64,000 nt of DNA from Bryobacterales bacterium. GTDB taxonomy: Bacteria > Acidobacteriota > Terriglobia > Bryobacterales > Bryobacteraceae. Under the pieces are notes generated by a model that saw only the letters and a list, made by a program, of their open reading frames with translations, had not been told where the DNA came from and did not search any database. The translations under genes and the position numbers were made by a program. The stretch is taken from assembly GCA_020854055.1 (NCBI GenBank), contig JADZGD010000143.1, positions 1-64,000 of the forward strand, in the 5' to 3' direction. Positions within the stretch are counted from its first letter, which is position 1. Every line of letters begins with the position of its first letter. Positions 1 to 6,037 of this stretch are shown in pieces.

Positions 1-1
1 C

Positions 2-379
2 GCCATTCACGAGTTCGCCGACTATACCAAGGCGAACAAGTACGTCCACCTGCCGCACGCCGGCTGGACCTCGTTCGCCAATCCCATACCGCCAGGTGAA
101 TCCGGACCCTACCGTGTCGGCTGGCGTTACAGTGGCGCGCCGGTGGCTGACCTGCCGGTCATGGTGACCGTCTCCAATATGGCGCCACGGCTCGTCGCCA
201 TGACCTGGCACACCGATACGCTATCCATGGTCTCGAACCCCCAGCATCCGTGCTTCCATGCCGATCCGAAGTTCAAGGATCTGGAGCCGGGCGAATCCGC
301 CTCCATCCACGGCCACCTGATCTTTTTCGAAGGACGGCTGGAGGAGTTCGATTTCAACGCCGCGGTAAGAGCGCTTTAG
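2..379 (+). CDS. 3' end of an unrecognised protein (cut by window start)
   Basis: An open frame enters from the window edge and runs 125 codons to a TAG at 377-379; the start lies outside. The residues include HLPHAGWTSFANP and GPYRVGWRYSG, followed by a beta-rich stretch with MTWHTDTLSMV and a final IHGHLIFFEGRLEEF segment. The mix of aromatic and glycine residues suggests a beta-sandwich or sugar/ligand-binding C-terminal domain, but I do not recognise the family. It converges on the ferredoxin gene, with 9 bases between the stops. No function is assigned. Confidence 0.7.
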   Translation, partial: AIHEFADYTKANKYVHLPHAGWTSFANPIPPGESGPYRVGWRYSGAPVADLPVMVTVSNMAPRLVAMTWHTDTLSMVSNPQHPCFHADPKFKDLEPGESASIHGHLIFFEGRLEEFDFNAAVRAL

Positions 380-388
380 ACCCCACCG

Positions 389-649
389 CTACCTGTTGTA
401 GTGATCGGCGTTGATCTTCTCGTAGTGGGCCCACTTTTCGGGGAGGTCGTCCAGGGCGAAGATCGCCGACACCGGACAAACCGGCACGCAAGCCCCGCAG
501 TCGATACACTCCTGCGGATCGATATAGAGTTGGGTTTCTCCTTCGAAGTCCCCCTCGTCCTTTCGCGGGTGAATACAGTCAACCGGGCAGGCATCGACAC
601 AAGCCGTATCTTTCACGCCAATGCACGGTTCTGCGATTACGTAAGCCAT
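389..649 (-). CDS. 7Fe-type ferredoxin (3Fe-4S/4Fe-4S)
   Basis: An 86-residue soluble electron carrier. Cysteines C9, C17 and C21 (followed by P22) and the second set C48-x2-C51-x2-C54-x3-C58-P match the ligand layout of FdxA-like ferredoxins, in which the first set holds a 3Fe-4S and the second a 4Fe-4S cluster. An additional C25 sits in PVDCI, as in FdxA relatives. A good GGAGG precedes the ATG. It lies 84 bases downstream of the methyltransferase on the same strand and has no evident promoter of its own, so it is probably the second gene of the NsrR-controlled minus-strand unit and may donate electrons to a nitrosative-stress enzyme (inference). Confidence 0.9.
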   Translation of the reverse strand: MAYVIAEPCIGVKDTACVDACPVDCIHPRKDEGDFEGETQLYIDPQECIDCGACVPVCPVSAIFALDDLPEKWAHYEKINADHYNR

Positions 650-733
650 CTATCCTCCATCACTGACAGGTTTGAAACGGCCGCCGGGTTGCGGCGCCCG
701 ATACTGCGCGAAACAAAATCGTTCCTGCGGCAC

Positions 734-1555
734 TTAGCCCTTGGCGCAGACAAAAGCCACCGCTTCCAGGTGCGAGCGGTAGTCGCGAAACACCCGCCGC
801 ATGCTGGCAACGCGGCGCAATGCGTCCGGCCGGCGAACCAGGTTCGCGGCGAACCGTAGCGCCCCACCCAGCCCTTCATCCCGAATCAACCGGCCCGGCT
901 CCAGCAAGCGCATCGGCGCCCGGCCTTCCCACACGATTCGAAATCCGGCCCGCTCAAAGAATTGTTGCCATTCGGGTACCACCAGCGGCTGCACACCAAC
1001 GTGGATCTTCAGCGAAAGGCGCCGCTGAATCTCGCGACGAATATCCTCGCGGGCGTCATCCGGAACAATGCAAAGCTCGTGTATGCCGTAGCGGCCGCCA
1101 TGCCGCAGAACCCGATACGCCTCGTTGATGATTCTCGTCTTGGCTTCGGCGGTCTGCATGCTCAGCATCGCCTCGCCATACACGGCTGAAAAACTCTCAG
1201 GCGCCAGCCCCGTGCACTCTGCACTTCCCTGAACGCAGCGAATCCCGCCCCCAAACACCTTCACCAATCTCCGCGCAGCCGTTTCGTCGCGCTCCACGGC
1301 GGTGTAGCTGGTGGGATGCCGCTCAATGGCGAGTTTCGCCGTTACCCCCATGCCGGGGGCGAATTCCAGCACGTCATCGGTTTCCCCGATGGCCAACTTC
1401 GCCAGCAGGTGCTTTGTCAGCTCCAGTCCGCCCGGCCGCAGGACCCGCTTTCCCAGACTGGCAAGCACCCAGTGTCCCGGCGCTTTCTCCACCGGCACCG
1501 TTCGTAATCCCGCGTACTCAGCCTTGCTGTCGTAACTGACTCCAATCGACTGCAC
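734..1555 (-). CDS. class I SAM-dependent methyltransferase, NsrR-linked
   Basis: A 273-residue protein with a Rossmann methyltransferase fold. Motif I is VLEFAPGMG at residues 62-70, followed by an acidic strand end (YTAVERDE) and a later YRVLRHGGRYGIHEL strand typical of methyltransferase_11 proteins. I chose the GTG at 1555 because GAAAGGAGA lies just upstream and homology-like sequence begins there; the frame stays open to 1828, but that extension is arginine-rich low-complexity sequence covering the leader. The substrate is unknown. Its promoter overlaps an NsrR-like operator, which suggests induction by nitric oxide. The ferredoxin follows on the same strand. The family call is safe; the physiological role is not. 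Confidence 0.85.
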   Translation of the reverse strand: MQSIGVSYDSKAEYAGLRTVPVEKAPGHWVLASLGKRVLRPGGLELTKHLLAKLAIGETDDVLEFAPGMGVTAKLAIERHPTSYTAVERDETAARRLVKVFGGGIRCVQGSAECTGLAPESFSAVYGEAMLSMQTAEAKTRIINEAYRVLRHGGRYGIHELCIVPDDAREDIRREIQRRLSLKIHVGVQPLVVPEWQQFFERAGFRIVWEGRAPMRLLEPGRLIRDEGLGGALRFAANLVRRPDALRRVASMRRVFRDYRSHLEAVAFVCAKG

Positions 1556-1753
1556 GTCTTTCTCCTTTCGCGGCCGCCTCAAGCGAACCCGTCCCCTTCC
1601 GGGGCCGGCAAGCGCCACCCGACGGAAGCGCCCGTACGGCCGCGGGCGATTTTCAGCCCCTCCCCTCACCTCTCTTCCGGCATCATCCGCCGCGGCAACG
1701 TCACTGGAACGGACAGCACCGCTACGGTTCTGCAGCGAAGCCGGGAAACTGTA

Positions 1754-1776
1754 AAGATGTATATCAAATCCATGTT
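1754..1776. promoter_or_regulatory. NsrR-like operator 1 (11-1-11 inverted repeat)
   Basis: The half-sites AAGATGTATAT (1754-1764) and AAATCCATGTT (1766-1776) flank one base. Against the known NsrR half-site AAGATGYATTT and its complement, the mismatches are one in the left arm and two in the right. The site sits on the -10 region of the minus-strand promoter and lies next to an NsrR-like gene, which supports the reading. Confidence 0.6.
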
Positions 1777-1786
1777 TTACTGTCAA
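1758..1786 (-). promoter_or_regulatory. promoter of methyltransferase-ferredoxin unit
   Basis: On the minus strand TTGACA (1786-1781) and TATACA (1763-1758) are separated by 17 bases, a near-consensus sigma-70 promoter. Transcription would begin near 1751. The NsrR-like palindrome at 1754-1776 covers the -10 box and most of the spacer, so bound regulator would block RNA polymerase. Confidence 0.7.
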
Positions 1787-1813
1787 GACTATCGTATTTG
1801 GAATAGTGACTCC

Positions 1814-1842
1814 TTGCATTGAAGCCACAAATTTTGTATAAC
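1814..1842 (+). promoter_or_regulatory. promoter of nsrR
   Basis: TTGCAT (1814-1819) and TATAAC (1837-1842) are 17 bases apart, placing the transcript start near 1849, about 37 bases before the ATG at 1886. The second NsrR-like site begins at the -10 box and continues past the start point. Confidence 0.6.
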
Positions 1843-1862
1843 TGGTACGTTAAATGTATCTT
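1840..1862. promoter_or_regulatory. NsrR-like operator 2 (one strong half-site)
   Basis: The right arm AAATGTATCTT (1852-1862) matches the NsrR half-site complement at 10 of 11 bases. The left arm (1840-1850) matches at only 6 of 11. Its place at the start point of the nsrR transcript fits autoregulation. Confidence 0.45.
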
Positions 1863-1885
1863 TTAACACCGAGGACGATCCGCCG

Positions 1886-2344
1886 ATGCGGCTAACCGCC
1901 TATACCGATTACAGCCTCCGGGTTCTGATGTACCTCGCCCTGAACGGCGACCGGCTGGCCACCATCAGCGAACTCTCGGAAACCTACGGTCTTTCGGCCA
2001 ATCACCTGATGAAGATCATTCATAACCTGGGCAAACTAGGCTACATCGAGACCGTGCGCGGCCGCGGCGGCGGCATGCGATTGGCCGGCATCCCAGAGGA
2101 GATCAACCTCGGACAGGTAATCCGCCACATGGAGCCCGACTTCGCCGTGGCCGAGTGTGCCGATACCCGCCGGCCTACCGAATGCGTGATTGCTCCCGCC
2201 TGCCGGTTGCAGTCGATTCTTGAGAAGGCCGTTCAGGCCTTTCTCGGCGTACTGGACAACCACACGCTGGCCGACCTGCTGCAGAGCCGGACCAGGCTGA
2301 TGACGTTGCTGAACATCGAACCGGTGGAGATGCGGCCCAGTTGA
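1886..2344 (+). CDS. nsrR: Rrf2-family regulator, NsrR-like (nitric oxide sensor)
   Basis: A 152-residue Rrf2 winged-helix repressor. The N-terminal YTDYSLRVLMYLA and the wing RGRGGGMRLA are characteristic. C91, C100 and C106 are the likely iron-sulfur ligands, and D8 sits where NsrR of Streptomyces uses an aspartate as fourth ligand. NsrR represses nitrosative-stress genes until NO damages its cluster. The neighbouring RIC gene and the 11-1-11 operators in the upstream gap support NsrR over IscR or CymR. The cysteine spacing (x8, x5) differs slightly from E. coli NsrR (x4, x5). The redoxin-like gene follows after 32 bases. Confidence 0.85.
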   Translation: MRLTAYTDYSLRVLMYLALNGDRLATISELSETYGLSANHLMKIIHNLGKLGYIETVRGRGGGMRLAGIPEEINLGQVIRHMEPDFAVAECADTRRPTECVIAPACRLQSILEKAVQAFLGVLDNHTLADLLQSRTRLMTLLNIEPVEMRPS

Positions 2345-2376
2345 AACTGCGCCCGCCGCACCAAAGGGAGGAGCCA

Positions 2377-2886
2377 ATGAAAGCTACCCGGGTACCGCAG
2401 GAAAGCCGCCCAGTGTGTGAATTCAAGCCCGGCCATTGTTTGCGGGACTTCGAATATCAAACCCTTGAAGGCGTTCACAAGCGCCTGACCGATTTCAAGG
2501 GCCGCAAGAACCTTGTGATGATCCTGGCCGGCCTCAACGACCACACCTTCCTGAACGAGGCGGCTCGCGCCTATCCGCAGATCCGCGATCTGGAAGCCGA
2601 GGTCATCGTGATACTAGGCGGCGCGCCGCGGCCTCGGAAAATGGAGCCTTGGCCCTTCGACGTCACCGTGGATTCCACCGGAGCGCTTCACCGCCGTTTT
2701 GGCGCCGCTGACGATCAAGGAACGCCAGGCCTTGCAGTATACGTTACCGATCGCTGGGCCGAGGTGGTATATGCCTCGCTGGCCTTACAGGGCGATCCGC
2801 CGCCCCGGATCGGCGATCTGATCGAATGGCTGAAAGCCGTCGAATACGAGTGCCCGGAATGCTTTCCGCCCGAATCGCGCGCATGA
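2377..2886 (+). CDS. thioredoxin-fold redoxin-like protein lacking the usual active cysteine
   Basis: A 169-residue protein with the strand order of AhpC/TSA redoxins: FEYQTLEGVHKRLTDFKG, then LVMILAG, EVIVILGG, the FDVTVDSTGALHRRFG segment and TPGLAVYVTD. The loop that normally carries the peroxidatic cysteine reads AGLNDHTFLNEA, with no cysteine. The remaining cysteines are C14, C21 and a C-terminal CPEC (C159, C162) that could bind metal or act as a redox pair. The ATG at 2377 has GGGAGGAG upstream; an earlier in-frame TTG overlaps the nsrR stop and is less likely. It lies between nsrR and ric and is probably cotranscribed with nsrR. Catalytic activity is uncertain. Confidence 0.7.
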   Translation: MKATRVPQESRPVCEFKPGHCLRDFEYQTLEGVHKRLTDFKGRKNLVMILAGLNDHTFLNEAARAYPQIRDLEAEVIVILGGAPRPRKMEPWPFDVTVDSTGALHRRFGAADDQGTPGLAVYVTDRWAEVVYASLALQGDPPPRIGDLIEWLKAVEYECPECFPPESRA

Positions 2887-2956
2887 CCCCGGAGGGTCGA
2901 ATTCCCGGGATTGACCTTACCTGGATAGCTATTTTCATATAGGAGACGATCGCAAG

Positions 2957-3682
2957 ATGCAATTGGCCGAGACTACAACCGTTGCCGAAATGGCAGCCAG
3001 CTCGTTAGACGCCGTTCGAATTTTCGAAAAGTACGGCATTGATTACTGCTGCGGCGGCAAGCGACCGCTGTCCGAGGTGTGCGCCGAAAAGGGCCAGGAC
3101 CTGGCAGCCATCACGCGGGAACTTGAGTCTGTACTGGGGACTCCCGCTCCGGTTGAGCAGGATTGGCAGACAGCCCCGCTCAAGGACCTTGCCGCGCACA
3201 TCGTTGGTACCCACCACGGATATCTCCGGCGCGAATTTCCCGCTATTCAACAGCGCCTCGACAAGGTGTTCCGTGTTTACAACCAGCGTTACGGACCGAC
3301 GCTCATCGGGCTTCCCGAGGCCTTCGCGGGCTTACGCGCCGAAATGGAGACACACTCAATCAAGGAGGAAACAGTCATTTTCCCCGCGATCGTGGCCTGC
3401 GAAGAAGCCGCCCAATCGGGTAGTCCCCTGCCGGCGGCCTCATTCCAACTGGTGGCCGATTCCATCCGCCTGCTCGAAACCGAACACGAGAGCGCGGGAC
3501 AGGCACTGGCCCAGATCCGCCAGATCACCGCTGATTTTCACTTGCCGGACTACGCCTGCACCACCTACCGCGCGCTGATGGCCGGCCTTCAGGGCCTGGA
3601 GCAGGACCTTCACCTGCACATCCACCTGGAAAACAACATCCTGTTCCCGCGCGCGGGCAAACTGGCGGTCGCCGCCCGCTAG
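2957..3682 (+). CDS. ric: iron-sulfur cluster repair di-iron protein RIC (YtfE/ScdA)
   Basis: A 241-residue cytoplasmic protein that helps restore Fe-S clusters after nitrosative or oxidative damage. Residues 1-55 are the ScdA_N (DUF542) domain with FEKYGIDYCCGG (C31, C32). The rest is a hemerythrin-like four-helix domain with di-iron ligand histidines and glutamates in HIVGTHHGYLRREFP, METHSIKEETVIFP, LETEHESAG and LHIHLENNILFPRA. AGGAG precedes the ATG. It is 70 bases downstream of the redoxin-like gene. RIC genes are classic NsrR targets, which fits this locus. The length matches the two-domain family. Confidence 0.95.
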   Translation: MQLAETTTVAEMAASSLDAVRIFEKYGIDYCCGGKRPLSEVCAEKGQDLAAITRELESVLGTPAPVEQDWQTAPLKDLAAHIVGTHHGYLRREFPAIQQRLDKVFRVYNQRYGPTLIGLPEAFAGLRAEMETHSIKEETVIFPAIVACEEAAQSGSPLPAASFQLVADSIRLLETEHESAGQALAQIRQITADFHLPDYACTTYRALMAGLQGLEQDLHLHIHLENNILFPRAGKLAVAAR

Positions 3683-3727
3683 GTCCGGCAGCCCATCTCC
3701 ATAACTCGGCAGGGTCAAATTACCCTA

Positions 3728-3755
3728 TTGTCTATCAGGATAGTAGTGTTATACT
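3728..3755 (+). promoter_or_regulatory. promoter of DUF2061 gene with internal inverted repeat
   Basis: TTGTCT (3728-3733) and TATACT (3750-3755) are 16 bases apart. Overlapping the -35 end and the spacer is the inverted repeat CTATC-AG-GATAG (3732-3743), a position typical of a repressor site. The regulator is unknown. Confidence 0.55.
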
Positions 3756-3770
3756 GAAGTCCACTGAGTT

Positions 3771-3992
3771 ATGGACTCCCAGAGCCGCAGTTTAATCAAG
3801 GCGCTCAGCTACCGGATGCTGGGTTCGACAGCCACATCCACCATCTTTCTGCTGCTGACCGGCAATCTGACCATCTCCCTGGGTGCCGGTGTTTTAGACT
3901 GTCTCGCCAAGATAGCGCTTTATTTTCTGCATGAACGCATCTGGGACCGCATTCCATTTGGCCGCCCCAAGGCGCATCAGTACGAAATCTGA
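3771..3992 (+). CDS. DUF2061 small membrane protein
   Basis: A 73-residue protein with the DUF2061 pattern: KALSYRMLGSTATSTIFLLLTGN, then SLGAGVLDCLAKIALYFLHERIWDRI. Two membrane helices are predicted (about residues 15-33 and 38-55). Family members in other bacteria often lie near sulfur assimilation genes, but no function is established. It has its own promoter and sits 88 bases after ric, so it may or may not belong to the NO regulon. The ATG at 3771 is the only sensible start. Confidence 0.85.
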   Translation: MDSQSRSLIKALSYRMLGSTATSTIFLLLTGNLTISLGAGVLDCLAKIALYFLHERIWDRIPFGRPKAHQYEI

Positions 3993-4030
3993 CTATGGAA
4001 GAAATCCCGTTGTGCTAGCCTTTGGCTGAT

Positions 4031-4864
4031 ATGCGCATCAGCCGGAGGCAATGGCTGGGCGCCGCTGGCGGCGTCACGAGCTTAGGAGTTGCGTACAAAC
4101 GCCTGCCGGTCGCGGTGATGGCATCGAACCTGCGGCAGAAAAGCGAACTCGAAGCGATTCCGCTGGCCGGCCGCCTGGGGTTCGACGGCGTCCAGGTGAG
4201 TATCGGCCGGGCCCAGCCTGGTTCACCCCTACCGCTGGCCATCGCCGAAAATCAGCACCGCCTGATTGACGCCTGCAGAACCAGTCATCTGACGCTGACG
4301 GCCACCTATCTTGATATCCTCCACCGTGACTGCCTCAAGAATGCGCCGGTGGCGCAAACCTGGGTTGCAGACGGCATCCGGCTCACCGAGCAATTGGGCT
4401 GCCGAACGCTGATGATCGTCTTCTTCGACCGCTGTGCGCTCGACAGCCGCGCCGAACAGGATCACACTGCCGGCGTGCTCAAGGAACTACTGCCGCAGGC
4501 CGAGCGCGCTGGCGTGGTTCTGGGCTTCGAGAACACGATTCCCGCGGCAGATAATCGCCGCATCCACGACCAACTCGCCTCCCGCTACTTCAAGATCTGG
4601 TACGACGTAGGTAACGCCACCAGCATCATCCACGAAAACGTGCCCGAGTCGATCCGCATGCTGGGCCGTGAACGGATCTGCCAGTTCCATCTGAAGGACA
4701 AGGGCTACCTGGGTGAGGGAGAAGTGGACATCCCGGCGGTCCTGAAAGCGATTCACGAGATCGGCTACAACGGACCGCTGACGATCGAAGGCTCCTGCCC
4801 CGGTCCCGACGCCAGCGCCGATCTGGCCCGGAACCTGGCTTACCTTCGCAGGTTGTTGATTTGA
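4031..4864 (+). CDS. Tat-exported TIM-barrel protein (sugar phosphate isomerase/epimerase family)
   Basis: A 277-residue xylose isomerase-like TIM barrel. The ATG at 4031 gives a twin-arginine leader (SRRQWLGAAGG), so the protein is probably exported to the periplasm; an in-frame TTG at 4022 only adds three residues. Barrel features include LGFDGVQVSIG, the metal-binding-type glutamate in VVLGFENTIP, the aspartate in WYDVGN, histidine in CQFHLKDKG and the final TIEGSCPG glutamate. These match AP-endonuclease family 2 metal sites. Acidobacteria carry many such paralogues of unknown substrate; a second one is at 53574-54410. Exact reaction unknown. Confidence 0.85.
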   Translation: MRISRRQWLGAAGGVTSLGVAYKRLPVAVMASNLRQKSELEAIPLAGRLGFDGVQVSIGRAQPGSPLPLAIAENQHRLIDACRTSHLTLTATYLDILHRDCLKNAPVAQTWVADGIRLTEQLGCRTLMIVFFDRCALDSRAEQDHTAGVLKELLPQAERAGVVLGFENTIPAADNRRIHDQLASRYFKIWYDVGNATSIIHENVPESIRMLGRERICQFHLKDKGYLGEGEVDIPAVLKAIHEIGYNGPLTIEGSCPGPDASADLARNLAYLRRLLI

Positions 4865-4930
4865 CGTCGGATAGTAAAACTCCGACCAATCAACACCTCC
4901 CGGCACTCAGTTCCGGCTTTGTGGGCAATG

Positions 4931-6037
4931 CTACTTGGACTTTGATGCCGTCCGTATGGGAGTGCCATCTCGCAATTCATCCGTCGCGCGCCGGACAACC
5001 ATATCACCAACGTTCAGATCGCTCAGAACTTCGACCAGGTCGCCGTCTGAAATACCCTTTCGGACATCCACCCACTCCGCGCGTCCATTTTGATTGCGCA
5101 CCACAAACGTGCGCTCGGCCGTAGTGACGATGCTCGTCCTTGGGACGAAGAGAGCCGGCCGGATTCGCCGTACCGGCCATCTTACTCTCGGATACATGCC
5201 GGGCGCCAGTGATCCGTCCTTGTTGACAACATCCAATTCGACGGCCATTGTACGAGTCTTGGGATCCAGCACCTGAGCGATCCTCGCCACCGTTCCCCAG
5301 TAGCCGCGCTCGGGGTGCGCCGGAACGCTGAACGCCACTCTGGCCCCGCGCACGATTCCCCCGACATTCTCTTCGGGAACCGCAACGACGAGTCGCAGGT
5401 GAGAGACCTGCTGCAGGATGAGGAGTACAGGGTCGGATCCGGGACCGGCCAGCGCGCCCGGGTGAACCAGGCGGTCCGTGACTACTCCATCAAAGGGCGC
5501 TGTGATTTTCAGGTACGCCTGAACATCCTTCAATGCCCGAACCGCCGCCTGCGACACGCGACTTGCCTGCTGTCGGGAGTTCGAAAGAGCCTTCGCGGCG
5601 TCCACCTGCTTTTCCGCCTGGATCAATTCATTGCCGGCGATGGCGCCTTCCGTCTTCGCCGCGGTCTTCATGCTCTCGTACGTGCTCTGCGCGGCGGCCA
5701 GTTGGGCTTCAGCCTGAAGACGATCCGCCCCAGCGGCCTGAACCTTCGACTCAGCTTCGGCAATCTGCGCTGCCAGCTCTGGGGCCGTGAGCTCGACCAA
5801 CAAGTCCCCCTGCTTGACGAGACTCCCCCGATCCACAAGGATACGTTCGACATATCCTGGCACCTTGGCGTGAAGCGACACGTTCAGAAACGGCGCCATC
5901 TCGCCCGGCAGATCGATTGTTCGGAATATCGGCTTTGCAGTAACAGCGGCGAATTCGACCGTCTGCGATCGCATGGGAGGGGTGCAGGCGAGAGCCGCCC
6001 AGATTGTCAAGATGAGAGAAATCTTACGTCGCTTCAT
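4931..6037 (-). CDS. RND efflux periplasmic adaptor (membrane fusion protein)
   Basis: A 368-residue HlyD/AcrA-type adaptor that bridges the inner-membrane pump and the TolC channel. A signal peptide ends at a possible lipobox (AALAC). Next come the first lipoyl half (VPGYVERILVDRGSLVKQGDLLVEL), an alpha-hairpin rich in alanine and glutamine, the second lipoyl half (LKITAPFDGVVTDRLVHPGALAG), a beta-barrel domain (LVVAVPEE...), and the membrane-proximal part. Its start overlaps the end of the permease gene by 14 bases. It is the last gene of the padR-tolC-permease-adaptor operon; the adaptor usually precedes the pump in such operons. Confidence 0.93.
   Translation of the reverse strand: MKRRKISLILTIWAALACTPPMRSQTVEFAAVTAKPIFRTIDLPGEMAPFLNVSLHAKVPGYVERILVDRGSLVKQGDLLVELTAPELAAQIAEAESKVQAAGADRLQAEAQLAAAQSTYESMKTAAKTEGAIAGNELIQAEKQVDAAKALSNSRQQASRVSQAAVRALKDVQAYLKITAPFDGVVTDRLVHPGALAGPGSDPVLLILQQVSHLRLVVAVPEENVGGIVRGARVAFSVPAHPERGYWGTVARIAQVLDPKTRTMAVELDVVNKDGSLAPGMYPRVRWPVRRIRPALFVPRTSIVTTAERTFVVRNQNGRAEWVDVRKGISDGDLVEVLSDLNVGDMVVRRATDELRDGTPIRTASKSK

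Larger units (their letters stand above)
1556..1885. other. divergent regulatory region, 330 bases without a gene
   Basis: This gap separates the methyltransferase and nsrR starts. It holds two outward promoters and two NsrR-like inverted repeats (listed separately). Bases 1556-1750 form a GC-rich leader of about 195 nt for the minus-strand transcript; it has several potential hairpins but matches no riboswitch class I can name. Confidence 0.7.

Noticed and set aside
1556-1828. Longer methyltransferase start at 1828
   Set aside because: The extension is arginine-rich, lies across the promoter and operator, and a good ribosome site marks the GTG at 1555.
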